From Aralia elata (Eukaryota > Streptophyta > Magnoliopsida > Apiales > Araliaceae), in NCBI GenBank assembly GCA_034770075.1, contig CM068380.1, positions 28,706,005-28,770,004 on the forward strand: a DNA stretch of 64,000 bases, given 5' to 3'. Every line of letters starts with the position of its first letter. Position 1 is the stretch's first letter. Both the position numbers and the translations under genes were made by a program. Shown in pieces: positions 1 through 9,818 of this stretch. The notes under the pieces were generated by a model. That model saw only the letters and a list, made by a program, of their open reading frames with translations, was not told the origin of the DNA and did no database searches.

Positions 1-130
1 AAAAAAAATTAATAAAAAATAAAATAAAATAAAATAATTTTACACAAACAGTTATGCCCAATTAAATTGTTCTAAACACATATCAATGTATATACAGAAT
101 CAAAACAATTAATAATTCGCATAAAGTTTG
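1..130 (-). mobile_element. Copia leader (5' UTR) of an element running off the left edge
   Basis: A-rich non-coding sequence directly inside the primer-binding site of a minus-strand Ty1/copia element. It is nearly the same as 54345-54459, the leader of copia F, so the two elements belong to one subfamily. The gag-pol body of this element lies to the left of the window. No ORF is visible. Confidence 0.8.
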
Positions 131-143
131 GCTCTTGATACCA
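131..143 (-). other. Primer-binding site, initiator tRNA-Met type
   Basis: On the minus strand this reads TGGTATCAAGAGC, close to the common plant copia site TGGTATCAGAGC that pairs with the 3' end of initiator tRNA-Met. One extra A lies between TATCA and GAGC. The site sits 1 bp from the LTR terminus, as expected. Confidence 0.8.
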
Positions 144-144
144 C

Positions 145-1946
145 TATTAGGTTTGTATATAACGCGAACATGCAATCAAATTACATAAATAAAGCAGAAG
201 CGCGATAAAATCAGATTTTAAAATTTTATACAAACCATCACCATGATCTTTCTTTATGCACAATTATTAATTAAACGAAAGAGATGGAGAATAAGAATTA
301 TACCCTTGTAGAATTTTAGCTTTCTCAGGTACAAGTTCACCTCCAATTCATTCGCGTTCTCCTTGAATTCCACCGATTAAATTCCTTCCTTTGATCAATG
401 TTAGTCACCCAAGTGTTTGGCCTCTAGAGGTGATCAACCAAGGAATAATACTTGTTCAAGAAGATGGGTGTTTGGCAAAACCCTAGTTTCTATCTCTATA
501 GAAATTGCAAGTACTCTCCACAATTTTTATGCAAGAGTGTGTAACCCTAATCTATGATAAGACTCCTCTTATTTATAGATGTAGGAATAACCCTTCCCTA
601 AACTATTTAGGGTTAGGGTTTCTATTATAATTAAACTCATTTAATTAATTATTCTCCTAATCCAATTAGAAATTCATGAGAGAGTACTTCTATTAATTAA
701 TTCTCAATCCCTATTAGGAATTAAATAATAGTAATAGTAATAATAATAATAAGACTCCTCTTATTAATTTATATTTAATATTTCCAAATTATTAAATAAT
801 AAATATTAAGCTATTTAATTTATTCTATCTCCATAGATTAAATTAAATACGCTCAACTTATTATTACAATTATGTCATTTACTTTTTAAATAAATATTTT
901 CCTTTTGCGATGTGACCCTTTAGGTTCTCCATATGAAACCGGTTGTGAATAAATCAATTAGAACAATTCTAACCTTATTTAAATAAATAAATTAAACTAT
1001 TTAATCTATTTAAATAAATAATATTTATTCTACAATTAGGGTAAGCCCCCTTAGCGATCAACGACTTTCTAAATAATATAGATTTCAACATTAATCACAA
1101 AAGAACCTTTCAGTGAATAGTTACCGTACAATTCAATCCTTCTACCATATAATGTCCTAATTAAATATAAGACATTGATTTACTGTCAAGTCTTATTTTA
1201 TTTAATTATATGTATTTCGATTCCCAAATGCACAACTCTAAATAATGCAAATTAGAAACTCCTTTCTAATTTCATTCTGCCTTGACCAAGGACTACTGAG
1301 TTGTCATTTATCGAATCACATAGGACATTCACATCTTTTATTAGACGTGGTAGATTCTTTGTTGATCATTCACCTATCTCCATGTACAACTCATTATACC
1401 CAATCATACCCTTTGATATACCCTAAAGGTCTTAAGGGACATGTCAAAGTATAACTCATCATACACAAGATACTATGATGATCTCAAGTCTAAGGATCAC
1501 TTGTACTACTATCACTAGAGGAATTCCTATTGACTGGCGAGTAAAACTCCATTAGGTATTCCTTAGCAAGCCACGTTCAGTGAACTTATTCTCTAATAAG
1601 CATCTACATACTTGCTTTAGTGTCTCCACATAAATTATTATGAGATCAATCATCCTCTTCCCAAGAGCAAGCAACGTATGTACTAATCTATCCGGATTCA
1701 CTAATCCCCTTTTTAGTAATCCAACGATTAGGAACGATTTTAGTTTGTGAGCTATCTACAATTTAGATCTCACTAGCATGATCACCATCATGATTTTAGA
1801 AGTATTGCTCAAAACTATGGATTTATCACATTTTATATAACAGCACCATGTAGATAATGTAAAATGCCTTTTAATAACCGAATAAGATTACAAAGTATAT
1901 GCTACATCATATCAAATATGATTGGCTTGTGTGCATACTACTTTTA
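145..1946 (-). mobile_element. 5' LTR of minus-strand Ty1/copia element (1.8 kb)
   Basis: Homologous over its whole length to the LTRs at 26977, 34481, 47633 and 54474. In plus orientation those begin TGTTAGG and end TTTCA; here both ends carry a substitution (TATTAGG and TTTTA), so the TG...CA ends are damaged. The right end abuts the coiled-coil ORF of Tekay element K in frame, so this copia landed inside K. The adjacent five bases are CTTAG; the matching target duplication would lie outside the window on the left. Short ORFs inside the LTR are not conserved coding sequence. Confidence 0.9.
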
Positions 1947-1949
1947 CTT

Positions 1950-2495
1950 AGAGTCTTGGAGGAAGTGTCAGAGACACGCTAAGTTTCATTCGAGGAGAGG
2001 AATGAAGAGATCTATGATTTAGAAGTACGTTTGGGTGATGTAGAATGGAAATTGGTTCACTCAAAGGGTCAACAGGACCAATTGTTAGAAAAAAATGGGA
2101 AGGTGAAGTCAGAGAGTGAGGTAGTGAAGACTGAAAATGGAGAACTAAAAACTGAAAATGATGAATTAAAGACTGAGATCGGGCGATTGAAGATTGCGAT
2201 GGACGAGTTAAAAGAAGCTTTGAAGGAGGAAACTGCTAAGCATAATCGGATTGAGGACGCTCACATTAGGGTTTCTCAACGGTTAGATCGTGTTGAAGGA
2301 GAGGTTCGCGCGAAGAAGTTCAAGATCGATGATATGGAGTATATTTTCCACACGACGATGGATAGGGCTCAAGACCGGGTTTGTTATTACCCAATTCAGC
2401 TAGAGAATCATCCGAAGTTTGTGGATCGCCGAACTGTAGTTCGCATCATGGAGCGAGAACGTGAGGAGGCTATGCGCCGAGGATTGTCTTCTTAA
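1950..2495 (+). pseudogene. Coiled-coil ORF upstream of Tekay gag, 5'-truncated
   Basis: The frame is open from the copia junction to TAA at 2493-2495, apart from one in-frame TAA at 1980-1982. The intact part from 2031 has 154 codons. Its first half is a heptad-rich, strongly charged segment with repeated K-T-E-N-x-E-L-K motifs, so a long coiled coil is very likely. The end is basic (an E-R-E-R-E-E-A-M-R-R run). It lies about 300 bp before the gag start on the same strand, and copia insertion removed its N-terminus. I do not recognise a named family. It may be an additional ORF of this Tekay lineage, or the N-terminal part of a two-part gag region. A captured host exon is less likely but possible. 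Confidence 0.55.
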
Positions 2496-2789
2496 GTTGT
2501 TAGGGAAATAATGTTAAGATAAGTGTTTAAGTTTGCGTAGTGTGAATCCCAGCTTATATAAATAATGGGATAAGACGCTAATGATGGAATTCTAAAGTTG
2601 TTTTCTTAGATGATGATGTAAATAGTAAAATGCTATCTTTTGAGTTTGAGAATTCATAAATAAAGAAGTTTATTGAAAATGTTATGTGTTAAGTTTCTAC
2701 TTTTGAATATTTAAGTTAAGTTTTTAATTAAGTTATAAGTACTTAAGAAATTTAGTAATTGTCTAAAAAGCGTTGTCTTAAACAGAATT
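2496..2789 (+). other. Spacer between coiled-coil ORF and gag of element K
   Basis: AT-rich, no ORF, no repeat and no recognisable signal. It separates the upstream ORF from the gag start at 2790. Confidence 0.5.
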
Positions 2790-3640
2790 ATGCCGCCAAG
2801 AAGGGCTGGACGACCTCGTCAATAACCACCGTCTACTAACAATGATAACAATAGTCCACCCGATGCTAACCCAGTTAAGCAACTAGTGAACCTTTTGACT
2901 GGAGTTTTTGCGAATCAAACGCAAGCTCAAGCTACGACCTTTAAGGATTTTAAGGTCGTTGGTCCCCCTGAGTTTAAAGGAACGATGAATCCGATAGAAG
3001 CCCAAACCTGGGTAATGGAAATGGAAAAAGTTTTTGATGTCGCTAGGGTTGGGAATGATGAGAAGACTGCCTTTGCGACTTTTATGTTAAAGTCGAAAGC
3101 CAGTTACTGGTGGAAAGACAACAAGACGAGAGCAGGAGAAGGTGTCATACCATGGGATCGGTTAGACGGTTTGATCAAGGATTGAAGCCTTGGCGTTACA
3201 GTAGGGTTTCTATGTTTCAACTCAACACATTTGCGGCGGTGTTAGAGAAAGCGATAATAGCTGAGGGAGGAAGTGATGCGTTGAATGAATACAATTAGGA
3301 GCAAAAAAAGAAGAGGAATGAGACCGAGAATAAGCCGAGTTGTAGTAATGGAGGAGAAAATCAGAAGCGGAAATGGAACGATGGAGAATTTATTGGAAGT
3401 CAGCAGAGTAACCAGAAGAAGAAAACCGAGGCTTGTGCAACTTACGGAAAGAATCACACAGGTGTGTGCCTGAAAGGGAAGAGAGTCTGTTACAACTGTG
3501 GGCAAGAGGGCCACATTGCTGTAAACTACACTGCCCCAAAGAAGGGTGCCTGTTTTACGTGTGGGTCAAAAGACCATCTTGCTCGTGCTTGTCCAAGGAG
3601 GGCTGCTAGTGGAAGAAGTCGAGGCAAAGGAAACAACAGT
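2790..3640 (+). pseudogene. gag: Tekay gag (capsid plus nucleocapsid), decayed
   Basis: Gag forms the particle that packages element RNA. The start ATG at 2790 opens with M-P-P-R-R, typical of this lineage. TAA at 2823-2825 stands where Gln is expected. The capsid region 2886-3182 includes the W-x-M-E-M-E-K and S-Y-W-W-K motifs. Near 3180 the capsid frame breaks and sequence is missing, then a shifted frame runs to the knuckles. Two CCHC boxes lie at about 3488-3600: the first has lost its last Cys (Tyr instead), while the second (C-F-T-C-G-S-K-D-H-L-A-R-A-C) is intact. Not functional as it stands. Confidence 0.8.
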
Positions 3641-4234
3641 GGAGGTGCATTAACTGTTTCTGGGCCAGCTACAACAAACCACCCGACTGCTCGCACTTTT
3701 AATATAACGGTCCAGGATACAGTTCAATCCAAGGAGGTGGTGGCAGGTATCCTACCAATAAATAATTTGAATGCAAATGTACTTTTTGATTCGGGTGCAA
3801 CTTGTTCTTTCATTTCTGATGATTTTGCTGATAAACTAGAGTTACCCCGAGAAAAGTTAGACTTTTCCTTTAACATAAAGATTGCCAATAGGGAAGTGGT
3901 ACCTGTTAGGTATGTGTACAAAAATTGCGAGGTAGATATTTATGGTTATATGATGACAGTAAATCTTATTCCGATTAAACTTAGGGAATTTGACGTTATT
4001 CTAGGGATGGATTGGTTGTATAACTATGGGGCAATCATTGATTGCCAAAAGAAGTGTGTAAATCTTAAGACTCCATCTAAGGTGGTATTTTATGGTAGCA
4101 AATCGTTGAGGCAAACAACTTGTCTAACGATTATGCAGGAGAAGAAGTTACTAAAGCAAGGATGTGTAGGGTATTTAGCTCATGTGGTAGACACTCGGAA
4201 GACCGGTGCAGAATTGGAAAAATACCAGTGGTGA
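3464..4234 (+). pseudogene. pro: Tekay nucleocapsid end and aspartic protease
   Basis: An open stretch of 256 codons covers the zinc knuckles and the retropepsin-like protease. The catalytic motif is L-F-D-S-G-A-T near 3783, followed by the family's second landmark V-I-L-G-M-D-W-L near 3998. The protease would cut the gag-pol polyprotein in the particle. The frame ends at TGA 4232-4234, and the reverse-transcriptase frame, open from 4120, overlaps it, so a frameshift separates protease from reverse transcriptase. The domain itself looks complete. Confidence 0.85.
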
Positions 4235-5646
4235 GGAATATTGAGGATGTTTTTTCAGATGATTTGCTAGGATTACCTCCAGATAGAGAGATTGAATTCG
4301 TTATCGATTTAGTGCCAAGGACTGCACCTATATCAAAAGCTCCGTACCGAATGGCTCCGGTGGAGATGAAAGCGTTGATGGTCCAATTGCAAGAACTACT
4401 AGATAAGAAGTACATTCAACCGAGTGTTTCGCCGTGGGGAGCGTCGATGTTGTTTGTCAAGAAGAAAGATGGCTCGATGCACCTATGCATAGATTATCGT
4501 GAATTGAACAAGGTTACAATCAAGAATAAATACCCATTTCCAAGAATTAACGATTTGTTCGATCAACTGAAGGGTGCTACGCATTTTTCAAAAATAGACT
4601 TAAGAAGTGGTTACCATCAACTAAAAGTGAGAAAGGAGGATGTTCCGAAGACGGCGTTCAGAACTCGTTATGGTCACTACGAGCTTCTGGTAATGTCATT
4701 TGGTCTAACGAATGCACCTGCGACATTCGTGGACTTAATGAATAAGGTGTTCAAACTGTTTGTAGACAAGTTCGTGGTGGTGTTTATCGACGATATTTTG
4801 GTGTATTCAAAGTCACGAGAAGACCATGTGGAGCATCTGAGGCTAACTTTGGAGGTATTACGGAAATATAAGCTTTATACGAAGTTTTCAAATTTTGAAT
4901 TTTGGTTGGATCGTGTTCAATTTCTTGGATATGTAATTGATAAAGATAGGATATCAGTTGACCCGACTAAAGTGGAAGTTGTAATGAATTGGGAGCAACC
5001 GAAGACACCGTCAGAAGTGAGGAGTTTCTTGGGTTTGACAGGATATTATCGACGGTTTATACAAAATTTTTCTAGAATCGCCACTCTGTTGACAAATTTG
5101 ACTAGGAAAGCGGTTAAGTTTGTTTGGACGGATAAATGTGAGGAAAGTTTTCAAGAATTGAAGAAGAGGTTAAGTACGGCGCCTGTATTATCTTTGCCAG
5201 ATAGTACCGGAAATTTTGTGGTTTACAGTGACGCGTCGCATAAGGGCCTTGGCTGTGTGCTTATGCAGAACGGAAAGGTAATTGGGTACGCCTCACGACA
5301 ACTAAAAGATTACTAGAAAGAGTACCCGACACATGACTTAGAATTGGCAGCGGTGGTGTTTGCTCTGAAGATTTGGAGGCACTACCTTTATGGTGAGAAG
5401 TGTGAGATTTACACGGATCATAAGAGTCTCAAGTATATTTTTACACAGAAGGACCTCAACATGCGATAGAGGCGATGGTTAGAGCTGATTAAAGATTACG
5501 ACTGCGAAATTCTCTATCATCCAGGAAAGGCGAATGTTGTTGCTGATGCATTAAGCAGGAAGGGTCGAGAGAAACTTATGTTTTTGACTGCTCAAGAGGA
5601 ACTTGTTAAACAAATGGCGAAGTTAGAATTAGAGGTGAAGTGCTAA
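4120..5646 (+). pseudogene. pol: Tekay reverse transcriptase and RNase H
   Basis: Copies element RNA into DNA. The 398-codon open part (4120-5316) holds the full reverse transcriptase: V-K-K-K-D-G-S near 4456, F-S-K-I-D-L-R-S-G-Y near 4588, and the catalytic F-I-D-D at 4782-4793. RNase H starts near 5219 (Y-S-D-A-S) and continues past two TAG stops (5314-5316, 5467-5469) through T-D-H-K-S-L and V-A-D-A-L-S-R, so all four acidic positions are still readable. The premature stops prevent a full product. Confidence 0.9.
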
Positions 5647-7119
5647 CATGAATCAAAGGGGAAGTTATTTCAGGTCGAGGTTCGTCTGGTGTTGCTGGAC
5701 CGAATCAAAGAAGCTCAACTTCAAAATGCGAAGTGTGAGAAGATTAGGAAGGAAGTCTCCGAGGGACAAGGTGGAAAGTTCAGTATTGATGCCAAGGGAC
5801 TACTCAGATTTGAACATCGAATTTGGGTTCCATTGATACCGGATGTTAGAAGGGAGATCTTGGATGAAGCTCACAATACACGTTACTCAGTTCACCCAGG
5901 GAGTACAAAAATGTATCAAGATCTTCGTTAATATTATTGGTGGTCATGAATGAAGCATGATGTAGCAGAATGTGTTGCTAGATGTTTAACATGTCAGAAA
6001 GTGAAAGCTGAACATCAGCGACCCAGTGGTTTGTTGCAGCCGTTAGAAATACCAGAGTGGAAGTGGGAACATATAACGATGGATTTTGTGGTAGGCTTGC
6101 CGACTACACAGAAAGGTTTTGACGCGATTTGGGTAATCGTGGACAGACTGACAAAATCAGCGCATTTCTTACCAATCAAGATTAGATTAAACCTAGACCA
6201 ATTGGCAAAATTATACATCAAAGAAATTATTTTGCGACATGGTGTCCCTGTGTCTATTGTGTCTGATTGAGATCCGAGATTTACATCAAATTTTTGGAAG
6301 TATCTGCAAGAATGCTTGGGAACTCAGTTGAGAATGAGCACTACGTATCATCCTCAAACTAATGGACAGAGCGAAAGAACGATTCAAACCTTGGAGGATA
6401 TGTTACACGCTTGTGTCATGGATTTCAAGGGAAGCTGGGATGATCACCTACCATTGGTCGAGTTTGCTTACAACAACAGTTACCACACAAGTATTGGCAT
6501 GCCGCCATATGAAGCGTTGTATGGACGAGAATGTCGGACTCCACTATGTTGGGACGAGGTTGGTGAAAGGCAACTTCTAGGACCAGAATTGGTACACCAA
6601 ACTATGGAGATCGTGAAAGTTATAAGAGCGCGATTATTAGCTGCTCAAGACAGACAGAAGAAGTATACGGATCAACATCGTCAGCACCGAGAATTTGAGG
6701 TGGGAAGCTTCATGTCTCTGAAAGTTTCACCTTGGAAAGGGAAAATTCGCTTTGGAAAGAAGGGTAAGCTTAGTCCACGATTTATTGGACCTTTTGAAGT
6801 GCTGAGGCGAGTTGGTGAGGTGGCTTATGAAGTAGCTCTACCTCCAGAGCTGGTTCATATCCATAATGTCTTTCATGTGTCTATTTTAAGGCCTTATAAG
6901 CCAGACTATAAACATGTGATTGAATATGAACCTATACAGTTTGAGAAAGACTTAACTTATGAGGAAGTTCCGATCCAGATAGTGGACAAAAAGGAACAGG
7001 TTCTCAGAAATAAATTCATACCTTCTGTTAAGGTAGTATGGAGGAACCACAATGCTGAAGAAGCTACGTGAGAATTCGAAGCTGATATGATGAGGAATTA
7101 TCCTAAATTGTTTGTTTAG
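5647..7119 (+). pseudogene. int: Tekay integrase with C-terminal chromodomain
   Basis: The zinc-binding part (H...H, C-L-T-C) spans about 5870-6000. The core has T-M-D-F near 6080, V-S-D near 6263 and Q-S-E-R near 6370 as catalytic D, D and E. Stops interrupt it at 5929 (TAA), 5947 (TGA), 6268 (TGA, replacing Arg after V-S-D) and 7069 (TGA, replacing Trp). The segment V-S-P-W-K-G-K-I-R-F-G-K-K-G-K-L-S-P-R-F near 6730 is the GPF/GPY-type module. The end, about 6950-7119, matches the Tekay-type chromodomain, which targets integration to marked chromatin. The native stop is TAG 7117-7119. Confidence 0.85.
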
Positions 7120-7130
7120 CCCTGGTTCTA

Positions 7131-7168
7131 AGATTCTGGTGACAGAATCTTTTTAAGAAGGGGGAAGG
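7131..7168 (+). promoter_or_regulatory. Hairpin plus polypurine tract, copy 1
   Basis: Arms AGATTCTG and CAGAATCT (8 bp, perfect) flank a GTGA loop and are followed by AAGAAGGGGGAAGG. A stem-loop just before the polypurine tract is common in plant chromoviruses; the tract primes plus-strand DNA synthesis. This copy is 66 bp from the LTR, so it is probably not the one in use. Confidence 0.6.
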
Positions 7169-7198
7169 CGGGATTGAATTAAGTGAGTTATGCATTGT

Positions 7199-7234
7199 GA
7201 TTCTGAGGACAGAATCCTTATAAGGAGGGAAGGA
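7199..7234 (+). promoter_or_regulatory. Hairpin plus polypurine tract, copy 2 (at the LTR)
   Basis: Arms GATTCTG and CAGAATC surround an AGGA loop; AAGGAGGGAAGGA runs straight into the LTR start TGTAATAATCC at 7235. Its position makes it the functional plus-strand primer. It is a diverged duplicate of 7131-7168. Confidence 0.8.
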
Positions 7235-8765
7235 TGTAATAATCCGGAATTTTGTATTATTTGAAAATATGCATTGAAGTTGAATAAATATTTTTAATTG
7301 ATTTTATTGATTTAAATTAGCAAGTGATGGAATTATTTTTATTTAGATGTGTTTTAATTTAACTTATGTTGGTGTTTTCGTTAACTAAATAAGTTAATTA
7401 AATTAGAAGCGTTGTTGATAGTTATATAGCGCTAATATTCTAGTTTAATTCAATAATTAAATTAGAAAGGTGATGATTTATTAAATTGGAATAGTAATTT
7501 ATTTGTTAAGTTAATATGTTTTGTTAGTTGAATTATTTAATAAAACAAGTGTGACATGTGACTTTATAATAAGAGAATATAAAAATAATTTAGTAATTGT
7601 TAAGTTGGTTTTACCAAACATGGCCTTGTGGCATTTGGTTTACTAAACTGACAAAACCTTTTGGTTTTGTTTAACTGATAACCCACATATCAGTTTTCTT
7701 TTTACGTGTTTTATATGGCCAATGCTTGTAACACAGTGTGTTGAGAGAAGAGGAGAAATTCTCTGTGGAAATTGAAAGAAGAAAGGAGGTTCTTAGAGCA
7801 ATTCCAATCATCTTTTTATCATCTATATAAGCCTAAATGTTGCCCGATTTCACAATCAACAATTACGTGCAAGTATACACGATCAACAAGTAATAAAGTG
7901 ATAAGATAGAGTGTCGAACCCACAGGAATTACTATGTTTTAGATCTTCAACTGTCAATTTAGATTATGGCTATTCTATTAAACAATCACAATTTGAATAC
8001 TGATTGAAACTAATTAAATTAATACTAGCACTGGCAACTATCACAAAGGTTAAAATTCAGATTTAAAGAGATTAAGACTACAATATCCCCAGTTATATAT
8101 CATAAACCAATCTATCTAAATCTTCCAATTATTCACTTCAATGGAGTTGTTAACAAAAATTTAATTGTATTTATAAGCCCTTTTCTAAGTGATCAAATAA
8201 ATCTATCTAATCTAATTAACTCTGCGATATTCTTATGCAAAACCAAAGGATTAAATTCATTAAGCTTCAATTTCTAATTGTTACATGCAACAAAGAGATA
8301 TCCCTATTCACTTCACAATCCTAATTATTCAACACATGCAAATAATTAAGAATACATGCTATCTCATCCAGTTCTAACCCTAGATTGCATCTCCCGAATT
8401 CACCTAGAATATTACGCTAAATTGTTGGCCAAACAATTAATCAATAAGCATAGAATAAGATAGACAACTCAAATTGATTGAATAACTGAAATCAAATAGA
8501 TAGTTAAGTCATAAATATAACTGGTTCAATTGTAGCCTTAATTAAAAGGTTTAGTTCATCCTGACAATAAAAACTAGAATTCCAAAATAAGTCATCATAA
8601 TTAATTTCAAATTAAGGATAAAAGATTAAAAGAAAACTCAATGTAATTTCTAGTCCTCCAATCTGAATTCCTCATGATGCTTAACTTGATCTTCAATCTC
8701 CTTGCTCAGCTCTGAAAATTCAATCTCCGTTGTTGTGTGTTTTTTTTCTCCAATGTGTTATCTCT

Positions 8766-8773
8766 TATTTATA
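8766..8773 (-). promoter_or_regulatory. TATA box of the solo Athila LTR
   Basis: TATAAATA on the minus strand within GGATATAAATAAGAG, downstream of the palindrome cluster on that strand. Confidence 0.55.
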
Positions 8774-8878
8774 TCCTCATAAGCCTCCTCATCAGAGTGG
8801 TAGATAGAATCCTTGTTAGCTTCAACCTTTCCAAAATAACTGATTGCTAAAAAATCTTTTAATTTCCATCAGCCGCAT

Positions 8879-8957
8879 TCTCGCCCCGGCGAGAAATTCT
8901 TCACAAAAGTCCTCGCCCCGGCGAGAAAAATAGCCCATGAATTCTCGCCCCGGCGAG
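8879..8957. repeat. Three GC palindromes, 32-bp spacing
   Basis: The core CTCGCC-CC-GGCGAG occurs at 8880, 8912 and 8944. The first copy extends to TCTCGCC...GGCGAGA. Arms are perfect and the spacer is always 2 bp. The DNA between copies is not conserved, so this is not a simple tandem duplication. Confidence 0.85.
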
Positions 8958-9709
8958 GTTGCCCTGCACCCAGCTATTTGTTTCTTCTTCTAACCTGCAG
9001 CCAGCCTTGCCCTACAAAAGAAATACGAAAACAAATAAAAAGATACTAAAAACACTTAAAGACTGTAAAGAATTAAGCCAAAGATGTATCAAACTCGTAG
9101 GTTAAAACCTACTCATCACTAAACAAGGATTTAAGGTAATAATTTAACCCTTTTGCTCTTAACTTTTTGTGTTCTTTAGTTTTGTAAAATTAGGGTTTTA
9201 ATTGATGAATTTGTGAATGATTGATATATATATGTATGTTGAAAGGTGTTTATAATTCATTGTATGTAAGTTACAAACGATTTACAGAAATTAAATTATT
9301 GTAAAACAAGTTTTAAATTGGGAATTTGTGTTCTTGAGGAATATATATATGTTTTGGCTACTTTGGGTTAAAATTTGATGATTCAATCATGTATTTATCT
9401 GTAAATTGAGAGTTGTTTATGATATTACGTTTAAAAACGAAAACAATGCAGGTATTGTGGTATGATTTGGTTAAAAATTGTGTAAATGGTGAGTTGTTTC
9501 ACTAAATGTATGAGTTTTGGAAAAACTAAAGAAAAGTTGATTTAAATCCTTTGGGTTTTGTTGTTTTGTTTGTTTTAGGTTGTTAGAATTGGTATATGGA
9601 TGCTTAGTAATGTTTTTAAGAGGTTTATAATAATTGGGTATGCTTTATTGAAATTTTTTGGTTGGAAATTCTGCAGTTTGCAAAACTGCATAATCTGGAA
9701 TCCAGGGAT

Positions 9710-9818
9710 CTCGCCTCGACGAGCTCACTAAGCTAAATTTCTTCGCCCCGACGAGCTCACTGAACTGAGTTCCTCGTCCCAGCGAGAGTTTTGTGTAGTA
9801 ATTCCTCTCCCCAGCGAG
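9710..9818. repeat. Four GC palindromes in the K LTR, 31-32-bp spacing
   Basis: Copies start at 9710, 9742, 9773 and 9805 and read CTCGCCTCGACGAG, TTCGCCCCGACGAG, CTCGTCCCAGCGAG and CTCTCCCCAGCGAG. Arms are partly decayed. Core and spacing match the array in the nested Athila LTR at 8879-8957 although the two LTRs are otherwise unrelated. Confidence 0.8.

Larger units (their letters stand above)
7838..9118 (-). mobile_element. Solo Athila-type LTR nested in the K LTR
   Basis: A 1281-bp insertion with ends TGTTGCCC...CTCATCA in plus orientation, flanked on both sides by CTAAA (7833-7837 and 9119-9123), a perfect 5-bp target duplication. On the minus strand it starts TGATGAGTAGG and ends with the GTATACTTGC...CAACA signature also seen in the LTR of D. 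A TATA box (minus TATAAATA) is at 8766-8773 and three GC palindromes lie about 105 bp upstream of it. No internal region is present, so this is a solo LTR left by LTR-LTR recombination. Confidence 0.85.

Noticed and set aside
131..143. tRNA gene
   Set aside because: Only the primer-binding complement of a tRNA 3' end is present here and at 34468, 37513, 54460 and 56939; no cloverleaf.
1245..1454. Short ORFs conserved in copia LTRs (also 28439-28621, 48733-48942)
   Set aside because: They recur only because the LTRs are homologous; frames differ or break between copies and no domain is visible.
8879..9818. Regular repeat-spacer pattern that resembles a CRISPR array
   Set aside because: Repeats are 14 bp, imperfect, in plant LTRs, and there are no cas genes.
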